From Diphasiastrum complanatum (lineage: Eukaryota; Streptophyta; Lycopodiopsida; Lycopodiales; Lycopodiaceae), in NCBI GenBank assembly GCA_029204225.1, contig CM055109.1, positions 30,937,360 to 31,001,359 on the forward strand: a DNA stretch of 64,000 nt, written 5' to 3'. Position 1 is the first letter of the stretch, and each line of letters begins with the position of its first letter. This document shows, one piece after another, positions 24,650-35,500 of the stretch. Below the pieces are notes generated by a model that searched no databases, was not told the DNA's origin, and saw only the letters and a list, made by a program, of their open reading frames with translations. A program made the translations under genes and the position numbers.

Positions 24650-25990
24650 AAATGAAATCTAACTTAAATGTGTTTAGCGAGTTAGTGGATCGAGATTGCA
24701 AATATTGGAGTTATCATCGAAGCCAAATAATGTCCTTTACTATACAGATGGATGCAACATATTCGGACTCAATAACGGACAAGGAAATGCATTCTTGCTT
24801 TTGATTGTTCCATGAAATTAGTACTCCAACAAGAAAGCACAGATAGCCAAAGGTGGATTTTCTAATATCCACTTTTCCAACCCAATCTGAGTCTGAATAG
24901 GCATTTAGAATTGGTGCATTCTTGGAATCTCTATCATAACACAAATCATAGTGCTTTGTGGCTTGCATGTACATCAAATTCTCTTTGTAGAACTTTCCAA
25001 TACGGTAGTCATGGCTTCGACATGTATTGCAACAATGTGCTCACTGTGTATGCAATATTAGGTCATCTGTAGATCATGGCATATATGATGAACACAATTA
25101 CTAACTGGTAGTCATGGATTTGACATGTATTGCAGCAATTTGCTCACTTTGTACGCAAGATCAAGTCATCTATACATTTCTTTCTGTTGTGCTTCAGTCT
25201 TTGTGGACATGTCATTCAATAGCTTGAATCATAGATCCATGGGTGAGTCTATCAACTTGTAGTCTTACATGTGATACCTATGACGTACATTGACTAGATA
25301 TTTCTACTGAATTATGGCAATCTATCTCTCATGATTTTCATGCCAAGTAGGTAGTGCACCAGGCTCGAATCAGTAGTTGATTCAAATTGTTGATGATTAA
25401 TGAATCATTGACATATAATGCGAACATACTATAAAGGTATTCCTACAACTAACATGATAGAAATTAATTTTCTTTACATGTAGCATAGACATCCAAATAC
25501 TCAAAGCTGCTTCATACTCGACTTGTAGCCATAGTTTGCCTTCAAGGGATTTTTTGAGTGCACTACATTAGTGCTCCTATAAATCTGCAGATGACAACTA
25601 GTAGAGACTGCTTTTGCTCAAAATCTCTTGGATAGTTGAGCGTTTGTGAGCATTGTTTGTGTTGCATCTACTAATGTTTGGTTCTTTCTTTTGGATACTC
25701 CATTCTACACATAGCTGATGGTGAAATTATGATGCATGTTGCACAAAGATAGATAATCCGACATTTTGTCATAGATGTATTCTCCCTCACAATTGGTGCA
25801 AATCTCTAGAAAATCTGATTTTTGTAGAGGTTCAGTACAAAGAGAAGTTGTCAAAGATCGCAATACTACTAGTAACCCCATTAAGAAGAGAGAGTAACCC
25901 TGACATTTGTTTCTAACATGCAAGCTAAGAAACCCTTCTGCTTGCTGCTCACCCACGGACTGGTTCATTCAACTGGAAAATGAGTGGAAT
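24650..25990 (-). pseudogene. Family C Ty1/copia pol remnant (integrase, then RNase H)
   Basis: Read from high to low coordinate. Integrase: CTNCEGEYIYDKMSDYL (about 25790), then QNGVSKRKNQTLVDATQTM (about 25690), continuing to a VFGC-like end near 25490. RNase H: ILNAYSDSDWVGKVDIRKSTFGYLCFLVG with SVIESEYVASIC (24977-24714). RT is absent between them. The 25000-25170 part contains a doubled ~120-bp unit (GTAGTCATGG.TT.GACATGTATTGC). Frames are broken. Confidence 0.75.
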
Positions 25991-26039
25991 GCTATTCGGA
26001 TGTTTGGAAGCCTGTCATGATTGAATCTGTGTTGATTTT

Positions 26040-26424
26040 TGTATCTGCCCTTCTGTTGAATCTCTAGTGATTTGATTTGTCAAAGCTATGGATACAAAGA
26101 TATCTAGAATCAATGCACTTCCATATGAGCTGTTGGAAAACACTGACTGATTCGGAAATGTTCGTTCCCTACAAAGGGATGGGCATGAGGAAGCATGCTA
26201 GAAGTGTGCTAGTGAAGCGTTGTGGAAGGCTGCAAACCAGCGTTGTGGCATTAGCGGATATTAGAACTCAAAATGGGCCCTTTGTCAAGATCACATTCGA
26301 TCAGAACTAGACATGTTGCAATTCGATCTACCTCAGTACTATCAATTTCGATTGAATGGTGTAAAGGTGTTATGCCATATAAAATATTCCTTTTTTTCTA
26401 TTTCTGAGTGAATCAATTTCAGAC
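26040..26424. other. Unassigned; 26283-26420 shared inverted with 60215-60360
   Basis: The 140-bp part beginning ATCACATTCGATCAGAACTAG matches the reverse complement of 60215-60360, which lies just downstream of the unknown frame at 61244-60495. The rest of the 26077-26310 frame shows no recognisable family. This looks like a fragment of the same unknown element captured beside a copia end. Confidence 0.4.
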
Positions 26425-26926
26425 TATGGGTTGTCTAACTTTGGTTGCATTTTCAGACTCGTATTTTGCAAGAGACAAAGTAAAAAGAAAATCCACAAGT
26501 GATTACATGGTTTTCATTGGAGGGGATCTAGTTTCTTCGATATCAAAGAAGCAAGCAACTTTATCCTTGTCATCTTGTGAAGCTGAGTACAAAGCTCTTA
26601 CAACCACAAGTAAGGAAGTTTTATGGATCAAGAGGCTACTTATGGAGCTAAAGTGTTATGGAGATGAAGACCTTTCAATTATCAATAATAATAACATCTC
26701 GGCTCAGGCTCTTGCAAACAATCTTGTATTCCATGCAAGGAGAAAACACATCGAGGTAGCTCATCACTTTGTAAGAGAGAAAGTAATTGGGAGGGAGATC
26801 TTATTGGAGCATGTTGGATCTTCAAATTGTGTTGTAGATCTTCTCACCAAGCCATTGCTCAAGAATGCATTTGTCAAGATGAGATCTAATCTTGGCTTAA
26901 TCTCAAAGTCTATGGTGAATAGGTAG
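26425..26926 (+). pseudogene. Family D copia RNase H, 3' fragment
   Basis: One uninterrupted frame of about 165 codons: LTLVAFSDSYFARDKVKRKSTSDYMV, KKQATLSLSSCEAEYKAL, HARRKHIEVAHHFVREKV and VDLLTKPLLKN, ending at 26926. It is the best-preserved family D RNase H here, although the SDSD found in active copies is SDSY. It is truncated at its 5' side next to the 26283-26420 fragment, and is followed by a purine tract (TTAAGGAGGAG) and the LTR start at 26945. Confidence 0.8.
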
Positions 26927-26944
26927 ATATATTTTAAGGAGGAG

Positions 26945-29900
26945 TGTGAAAAGACGTAAAACATATCTTCCTGTGTTGACTTTGGGGGCTATGCTCACCT
27001 TATTTCTTGTAAATATTTTATTGTACATTAAGGTATGTGAAGTGAGTAGATAACCTTCTAGAATAGGTTGAATTTGAGTTAGGTAGATTCAATTATGGTG
27101 TCATGCAAAATATTAGATGACATGCAATGTTAGTCAGAATGCATGCATGCAACATGCAAATCAGTTTACATAATCTACACATGTCTAGGTAGCTTAGGGA
27201 GCTGACATGCAATCAGTGCATGCAACATGCAAATCAGTTTACATAATCTACACATGTCTAGGTAGCTTAGGGAGCTGACATGCAATCCATGCAACATCCG
27301 TGCATGCAGTTTTACATGTGGATCTATGATATATGAGTTAATTGGAAGATGTGGACATTGCATGCAAATCCACTGTAGGAACTCAAGCCTCATTGATGTA
27401 GGGAAACTTTGGCTTGTTTTGCCATATTGTGAATATTGAGATTTTGGTGTTTTGGGCTCATTCTCTACCCGAGTTTTTTGGTTATCATTTTATCTCACTA
27501 CCCAAGAGCAGCCTATTTTTTCCATAATGAGCACTATCATAGTAAGGAGTTAGTTTTTTGAGTCTGTGGTATGCCATTGTGCTCTTGCCTTGGATTTTTC
27601 AGCTAAACTATTCTTTGATCATTCCTGTGCAATCACAACACCCCATAAATATCCTGTAGGGTGATAAAAACTTCATAATAAGTTGATAGGGGGTACTTTG
27701 TTGTAAACATACTAGTTAGCAACTGATATTTTGGTTCTACTTTGACATCTAGTAACATCAAAGGTTTTGGTAATATCATATTGGCGACAATATAGTTTTC
27801 ACAAACATTATTGATACCAATTCAGAGTTAGAAGTGTATATGTTTTACTTTGGAAATTGTAGCCAAGAATATTAGAGCACTAAGATTGAACATGTCAATG
27901 ACCCTCAATAATTATTACATTTCTTTGGTTTGATCGACGTACATACCTTTTAGTTATAGTCGGTCTCTTAGGTTTCGTAACTGTTTGGACAATGTTATAG
28001 TTGCCCTATAAGATCAGAATTCAATTAATAGTAATCAATAAAAAATATGAAAATACTGACATATAGAATATGTGTTGGAAGAAAGATAAGAAAAAAGTCT
28101 GCGTAGCAGATAGATCAAACTATTGATTACTTCTCCTAAAACTCATACATCAAATGACACACTCTCAGCTAGTTATAGTACAGAGCGGCTTGTAGATGCA
28201 GCTTCAAAAATAACATGGCTGTTAACATGACATCAAATGAGACACTCTCACCTAGTTATAGTGCATAGAGGTTTGTAGACATTGCTTTAGAAATGACATG
28301 GACGCTAACATGACCAGTCACTTGGTTGGATCTACATCATTACATGTCTACATCTTCAAAATAGTCTGGCCCCAATTAATAGAATTTGCCTTTACAATGT
28401 CAAAAGCTCTTGCCAATTAGATGCAAAATGACTATAGAGAGATCATGCACTTTGTTGGGGATAACTTCATCTATGATCTATTTAGTAATATAGTATATAT
28501 GATTATCATTCTCCAAGAAAGAGAAGCAGTGCTATTCATATGATTTGATGATACAAAAGGAAAAAGAATGGTTGTGTGAAAAGGTACTGGTTATCAACTG
28601 ATATTTTGGTTTTACTTTGACATCTAGTAACATCAAAGGTTTTGGTAATATCGTACTAATATAGTTGTCACAAACATTACTGATACCAATTCAAAGTTAG
28701 AAGTGTATATGTTTTACTTTGGTAATTGTAGCCAAGAACCTTAGAGCACTAAGACTGAACATGGCAAAGACCCTCAATAATATTTACATTTCCTTGGTCT
28801 GATCCACGTAAATACCTTTTAGTTATAGTCGGTCTGTTAGGTTTGGTAATTGTTTGAACAATGTTATAGTTGCCCTATTAGATCAGAATTAGATTAATAG
28901 TAATCAATAACAAATATGAAAATTCTAACATATTGAACATGTGTTGGAAGAAAGATAAGAAGAAAGTCTACATAGCAGATAGATCAAACTATTGATTACT
29001 TCTCATAAAACTCATTCATCAAATGACACACTCTCAGCCAATTATAGTGCAAAGCGGTTTGTAGATGTAGCTTAAAAAATGACATGGCTGTTAACATGAC
29101 ATCAAATGACACACTCTCACCTAGTTATAGTGCAAAGAGGTTTGTGGACATTGGATGCTAACATGACCAGTCACTTGGTTGGATTTACATCATTACATAT
29201 CAACATCTTCAAAATAGTTTGGCCCCAATCAATAAAATTTGCCTTTACGATGTCAATTTTAATATATTGGACAAAGTTAGCTCATTTAAACTTCTATATC
29301 ATATACAAAAAATCTGACCTGCACAATAAATGTATAATTTATTACAAAGTACGGCTCCACACACTTTGTAATTTACAATCATTCTCTAATTTGCCATTAA
29401 TTTAAGTCATTTACAATGAAATAGAATGGCATTTAGGATGAAATAGAAATAATGATATAATTGGCCTATTCCCTTATCAATTTAGATTCATTAAAAGAAT
29501 TCTTGTTGAATTTGAGATTCTGGAAAATTGCACCATCACTTAGATGCCTATCCTAGAACAATTTGCATTCAAAATAAGATTAAAGAACGACCAAACAATT
29601 TCTATAATGAATGTAAAAATTTGCAGGTTTGGGACTTCTATGAGGATTCCTTTGGGGATGAATAAAAACCCATGAAAACCATTAAAAATCAATATTGAGT
29701 CATCAAAAGTTTGTATTTCCTAAACCTTAACAACTAAAATCTAAACTTTGAAGATTAAGTCATAAACCTGGCAATCGTTAAAAGGTTGGCCACAAAAAAC
29801 ACCAACTCTATCCTATGTAGTGAGATTCCAAAAAATCAACAAACATTTCCAAATTAAAAAAATAAACAAATAAACAGGTAAATATACATGAATATGCGTG

Positions 29901-30160
29901 GAAAGAATCTAAACACCCAAAAAATGACCTATGTTGGATCTCTACAATATGTGATGAGTTATAAAAGGACTATCATACCACATGAATTAACTCGTTGGAC
30001 ACGTGCAGTGAATTTAGTAATTGCATCCATAAGCTTTCTAGATTTTAGAGCCATGGTTCTAAGTGCGTGGATCCGATGTAAAAGTTAGAACTATGGGCTT
30101 TACGCATAATGCCCTCGAGCATGAGGATGCATGTAATTGTGATTGATTCTGATTAAATCA
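26945..30160 (+). repeat. Family D LTR-like repeat, copy 2, with internal duplication
   Basis: Starts TGTGAAAAGACG after the purine tract. It is collinear, inverted, with 57177-54154, and its first part with 16616-14749. A segment of roughly 800 bp occurs twice (about 27690-28440 and 28570-29440), each opening with ATCAACTGATATTTTGGTT. Between the two lies a 130-bp piece also found at 4540-4680 and 45780-45960. Homology to the third copy stops near 30160, just before the S1-like gene. Confidence 0.6.
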
Positions 30161-30235
30161 TAACAATAGTAAACATGCATAGTACTTTTCTCGCTAATGG
30201 CTAAAGTAGCAGGAACTAAGAATTAGTGCTTTCTA

Positions 30236-30281
30236 TTGTCTCTCTCGCTCGCTCTGTGCCGCGCTCTCTCTCTCTCTCCCT
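30236..30281 (+). promoter_or_regulatory. CT-rich leader before the S1-like ORF
   Basis: Pyrimidine tract (TCTCTCTCGCTCGCTC...) ending directly at the ATG context CCCTATGGCG. CT-rich 5' leaders are common in plant transcripts. No clear TATA box was fixed. Confidence 0.3.
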
Positions 30282-30599
30282 ATGGCGATCATTCACTTTT
30301 TCTCTATGTTTGCCACCTTGTTTCTACTTCAGGTGTCTTTCGCTTCGTCTCTAGACGCTTCCTTTAGCGTAACAGCGAGTGGTTCAGACGGGACTAAATA
30401 TTTGGGCGTCCATGTGGTGCGCAGTAGTCAAGGTTGGTCGTATAATTTCACTGCAAATGAACAAACCGAATACATCTGTGATTTCACAAGAAGGGATGGC
30501 ATGACATTGCAGGCAGCCAACCTGCAGATATGGACTTGGAAATTGAACTTGGACGTAAGGCTAAACCTTCTTTCTCCGCTAATTCTTTCGATTGCATAG
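30282..30599 (+). CDS. S1-like (plant self-incompatibility protein homologue) secreted protein, probably first exon
   Basis: 105-codon frame. Residues 1-22 form a hydrophobic signal peptide (MAIIHFFSMFATLFLLQVSFAS). Residues about 40-85 match the S1/SPH pattern: LGVHVV, then GWSYNFTAN, then T-EYICDFTRRDG and LQIW. S1-type proteins are secreted, about 120-150 residues, with a LG-H motif and conserved Cys residues; only one such Cys is seen here. At 30554 the sequence GACGTAAGG is a good splice donor, so the last ~14 codons may be intron read-through and the domain's C-terminal half may be missing or lie downstream; I found no convincing second exon. It is the only host-like gene in the window and sits between a family D end (30160) and a family C end (31010). 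Could be a fragment. Confidence 0.5.
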   Translation: MAIIHFFSMFATLFLLQVSFASSLDASFSVTASGSDGTKYLGVHVVRSSQGWSYNFTANEQTEYICDFTRRDGMTLQAANLQIWTWKLNLDVRLNLLSPLILSIA

Positions 30600-31009
30600 C
30601 TAAAGTGTCATGGTCTGAGTCCTGCTCGTGATTTTGGAATATTAAATTACATATTGCAAAAAGCTAAACTGAATGCGCATTCCCTCTTTTGCAACGCAAC
30701 GACCTCTGAAGCTCTGCTAGCACAGTTGTTGCTGGCTTCCACAGGATATTCGTGTTCCTGAACTCTCAATGTACAGATCAGGACTTCTTCCTGTCTTGCT
30801 GTCTAGCATCCTATTTACGCCTCCTAAGTTGCCTCCCTAGTTGTAAATGATCCTTGTATCTTTGTCATGTGTTGTCAACTGCCGATAGCCTGTGTCATTG
30901 AAGCTTATAATCCCAGCGTTCAGTCGATGCGTTTAACAAAGTGTGGCTCCCTTTTTTCACTCAGCCGCTGTGTTGTCATTCCACCCAGAAGTCAGGTAAT
31001 GTCCACATC
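30600..31009. other. Unassigned single-copy-looking segment
   Basis: No repeat partner noticed elsewhere in the window and base composition is more balanced than in its surroundings. Possible acceptor-like CTTCCACAG at about 30744, with no recognisable S1 C-terminus after it. Confidence 0.25.
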
Positions 31010-31113
31010 CCCAAGACGTCTTAATTAGGTAAATATGTCTTGCGATTGTTACACGTGCGATCTGCAGGCTAATGGTCTGTCTTTGCTTTTCCATTCGAAT
31101 TACACTGGACATG
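31010..31113 (-). repeat. Family C fragment, left of the copia insertion
   Basis: Reverse complement of 8778-8882 (AATTAGGTAAATATGTCTTG region). With 37433-39798 it forms one repeat that the copia element split. Confidence 0.8.
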
Positions 31114-31975
31114 TGTTGAAAATTGTCACTTCTCACTTGACATTGGTTCATGTAAATATTGATCAAACATTAGAATATGTTGATGATATGATTTCACACG
31201 TGTGGAGCATGTTCCCATGTGTGAAAGGATGTACTTTTCATGTTTGTATATATCCAAATTGATTTTGTATCATTCTAGTTAGTGTGAACATGAAATGACT
31301 AGTTTTTAGTCAAGTTGACTAGTCACCTACAAATTAGCTTTTCCTTGCATGTGCATGAGTAAATGCTCCCACATGGCAAGTGGATGTTCACATGTGTGTA
31401 TAGAGTACTAGAAGATAAGAGTTGACCATTTTCCTTAGATCCTATTTTGTAGGGAATATTCCTATATTCTAGGAGACTAGCTTTTTGGATTTTAGTCATA
31501 TTCTAGAAGGTCAACTATTGGATAAGGATCAAGGATGGATCAAATGGATAGATATGAGTGATGTGGCACTCTTCACACGTGTGAAGGCCTGCTGGACTGT
31601 ACCAGACTCATGGATGTACTTGATCCATAAAAGGATCATCATTTTGCTAAGAAAATTGATGAGACTTTTGCACTCTACACTTTTGTGAGATTTCTAGTCA
31701 TTTGTCTTGTGATTTTTATGCATGATTGCTATCTAGTATCATTGTACTTGTTGTTTCAGGTGCAGTCCGTACAGTGGACAGTACTCCACACGTGTGAAGC
31801 CGCTCTCACTAAAAAATGATGTGTTGATCCATTGCTCTTGCTTAAATCCAAGTGTAGTGAATCTAGATCAAGATCTAATGTGTAGAACTTGATAGATTCA
31901 TTGATTAAGCAACCAATAACTCTCTATGATTGTAAAGTACAATCATTATTGTCCTAAAAACTGTAAAATTTATCA
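31114..31975 (+). repeat. 5' LTR of the intact copia element
   Basis: 862 bp, TGTTGAAAATTG... to ...AAATTTATCA. Carries CACACGTGTG-type palindromes at 31194-31205, 31571-31586 (CTTCACACGTGTGAAG, a perfect 16-bp palindrome) and 31786-31800, plus related ACATGTGT words. A 67-codon frame inside it is identical in both LTRs and is unlikely to be a gene. Confidence 0.95.
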
Positions 31976-31987
31976 TGGTATCAGAGC
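31976..31987 (+). other. Primer binding site
   Basis: TGGTATCAGAGC directly abuts the LTR. This is the standard copia sequence complementary to the 3' end of initiator tRNA-Met. Confidence 0.9.
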
Positions 31988-32571
31988 TAAGTAAGAGAGT
32001 GATCATTGAATCATAAATCTTGTAAAGATCATTGGCAAAATTTGTTTTTTGGCCAATACTAGTGAGGGCGAGTTCTTCTAGAGTGATAGCTTGTAATCAT
32101 TTGGATCAAAACGACTTGGAGGCTGTGTATGTACTTTTCACACGTGTGAAACCGTACAGCAACTTTCAATTCAAGTTACTTTGTGTTTTTTGGTCCCAAA
32201 ATCACAATACTAGTTCATTTTTGGTGCTTTTTGAAGCATAGTATTGATCTAGATTCATTCTAACTAATGCCTATGACCAAATAGTGTTTTGGATCATTGA
32301 AGCATTTCTTTTTAGAGTCTAAGATCAGATCTAAGAGGCTGATTTGTTCAGATCCTTAGTTGAAGTGAAATCTCTAAGAAAAGTGTAAAGCAATTTTTTT
32401 TTGTGAGAGTGAAAGCTAGAAATTTTTGGTAAGATCTTTGAGTATCATTCAAGCTTGTGTGTTAGTTTGATAGAGACAAGCCTATAGGCATTCTAGTAAG
32501 CTTTAGGCCACTTCATAGATCTTTTAAAATTCAAAAATCTTTGTGATTTTTAAAAGAGCATTCATTCTAAA
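31988..32571 (+). promoter_or_regulatory. Untranslated leader with a CACACGTGTG palindrome
   Basis: Contains TTTCACACGTGTGAAA at 32136-32151, a perfect 16-bp palindrome also present at 62738-62753 in another LTR. No long frame precedes the gag ATG. A T-rich run lies at 32395-32402. Confidence 0.6.
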
Positions 32572-35500
32572 ATGTCATCCATGGGTGGATATTTGATGGA
32601 ATCAAGTGAGAGACTCACTTCCACAAATTATTCCATTTGGAAAGTGAGAATGGAATCACTCCTAGTGATCCATGATCTATATGACATAGTTCAAGGAGTA
32701 GAGGAAGAGCCTCAAACTCCCCAAGAACAAGCCAAATACAAGAAGAGAGCAAGATTAGCTCTACATTGCATAAAGTTAAATGTATGCAATGACCTCTTGA
32801 AAGAGGTGTCTTCTTGTACCTCATCCAAAGAGGCTTGGGATTCATTAAAGAGCATTTATGAATCCAACAATACTTCAAGAATCCTCATGCTAAGAAATCA
32901 AGTTTTCCAAAGCATGAAAGGAAGTGGAGAGAGTGGACAAGAGTATGTTCTTAGGATCAAATCTCTTAACAAGGAGTTAAGTGCAATAGGAGAGAAGATC
33001 CAAGATCAAGAACTAGTACAAATCATTTTGAATGGTCTAAGTGATGAGTTTACCAACTTAGTCCAATCATTTGCCATTCAAGACTCTCTTCCATCCATTG
33101 AAAAGTTGCACAATGTTCTTGTGGCCGAGGAGAGTAGGCTTCTACACCTCAAGACAAGAATGGATAGCATGTCACTTAATGGAGGAGAGGAGAAAGCTAA
33201 CTTTACATCTAAAGGCAAGAAAAAGCAAAATCCATTCAAGAAAAATCAAGGCAAGGAGGCCGAGATGAAGAATGGAGGATCTACCTCCAAAGGCAAAGTG
33301 AAGAACAAGGCAAAACTAAAGTGTTTCTTTTGTGGAAAGAAAGGACACTTTGCCTCAGAATGCTACTTGAAGAAGAATCAACAAGCCAAAGGAGATCAAG
33401 GGAACATTGCTCAAGAGGAAGAATATGAGGATGGATTCAACACATCCTTAATGGTTGCATCTACACCAACTTCAAGTCAAGACACATGGTGGATAGATAG
33501 TGGGGCTAGTTCCCACATGTCCTTTAACAAGCATTATTTTTCTACTCTTCTATCTTGTAATGACTCTAAGAAGTCAATATACACTGCTAGTGATCAAGCA
33601 TGCAAGATAGATGGCATAGGATCTATACCTCTTTGTTTAGGCACATCTAAAAGGATAGATCTAGATAATGTTTTGTATGTTCCTACCATTTCAAGAAACT
33701 TGCTTAGTGTAGGACAATTAATGGACAATGGACTAGATGTACATTTCAAGAATGGAGTTTGTTCCATCTTGAAAAATGATAAGTGCATAGCTAGTGGCAT
33801 TAAGCAAGGTAGACTTTTCAAGTTGGATGCTAATGTTGCAAGTGAAAGTGTGAACTTGGCTAGGGAGGAGCTAACTCAAGTGGAGCTTTGGCATAAGAGA
33901 TTAGGCCATCCTAATCTTCAATCTATGGAGTCAATGGCAAGCAAGGAACTAGCTCTTGGCCTACCAAGAGCTTTCAAGAAGTGTGGAAAAATGTGTGAGG
34001 CATGTGGCCTTGCAAAGTCACACAAATCTTCTTACAAGAAATCTTCATCAAGATCTCTCTCTCCCTTGGATCTCATACATTCTGATGTACATAGTTTTTC
34101 ACATGCAAGTAATGGAGGTGCCTTGATGTATGTAACTTTTATAGATGATTGTACTAGATTCACATGGATTGAGTTACTATCAAAGAAAAATCTTGTTTAT
34201 GAAGCTTTCATTAAGTTCAAGTCTCTAGTAGAGAAACAACTTAGTACTTCTATCAAAGCACTAAGATGTGATAATGGAGGAGAGTACACCTCCAATAAAA
34301 TGAAAGACTTTTGTGAGATCAATGGTATTAAGTTACAATACACTTGTTCCTACACCCCTCAACAAAATGGGGTGGCCGAGAGGAAAAATAGGAGTCTATG
34401 TGAGTGTGCAAAGTCCTTGAGGCTTGATGCATCACTTCCCATCTCATTTTGGGGAGAAGCCATAACATGTGCTAATTATTTGTGTAATAGACTTCCTAGT
34501 AGTGCTATAGATGGGATCTCACCTTATCAAGCCTTGTTTGATAAGAAACCCAATGTAAAATATTTTAAGATCTTTGGATGTACTTGTTATGTACACATTC
34601 CTTTGGAGACTAGAAGGAAAGAAGATGCTACCTCCTTCAAAGGAATCTTTGTTGGCTATGGAGAAAATAGCAAGGGATATAGGATATATGATCCTACATC
34701 CAAGAAAGTAAAGGTAAGCAAGGATGTACTTTTTGATGAGTCACAATTTGCTAAGAGCTTGTCAAATGGATCTAACCCATTGTGCATTGAAGATCTTGAC
34801 AAATCCGAGGAGGATCTTGACAAACCCGAGGAGGATCATGACAAACCCGAGGATGGAGATTTGGATCCAAGTCAAAAGGGGCCAAGAAGATCATCAAGGA
34901 GCAAGGCCGAGCCCTCAAGGCTTACCTATGTGGACAAGGGAAAGCAAAAGGAAGACTCTACATCTTCTACCTCTTACTCTTTTTTAGCTACATTGATTGA
35001 AGAACCATCATCTTTTGAAGAAGCATGTAAATCTAAAGTTTGGAGAGATGCAATGCAAGTAGAGTATGATGCATTAGAAGAAAATCATACTTGGAATCTT
35101 GTAAATCTTCCAAGAGGAAAGAAACCACTTGCATGTAAGTGGATTTATAGAATTAAGTACAATCAAGATGGATCTATTAGTAAATACAAAGCTAGGCTTG
35201 TTGCTAAGGGATTTCTTCAAATAAAAGGATTGGATTATGAAGAAACATTTGCACCTGTAGCTAAGCTTGTAACTATTAGATTAATCATTTGCATTGCTAC
35301 TTTGTTCAAATGGGATCTCTACCAAATGGATGTGACAAATGCCTTCTTGAATGGCTTCTTAGAAGAGGAAATCTACATGATGCAACCCGAGGGCTTCATC
35401 AAGATTGGTGAGGAGCAAAAGGTGTGCTACTTAAGGAAGAGCCTATATGGCTTGAAGCAAGCACCTAGAGCTTGGTACTCTAGGTTGCATGATTTTCTCT

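Noticed and set aside
31485-31688. 67-codon frame repeated exactly at 36937-37140
   Set aside because: It lies inside both LTRs of the copia element; identity reflects LTR identity, not a gene.
32615-32878. Antisense frames within the copia gag-pol
   Set aside because: They overlap a fully supported coding frame and lack any domain.
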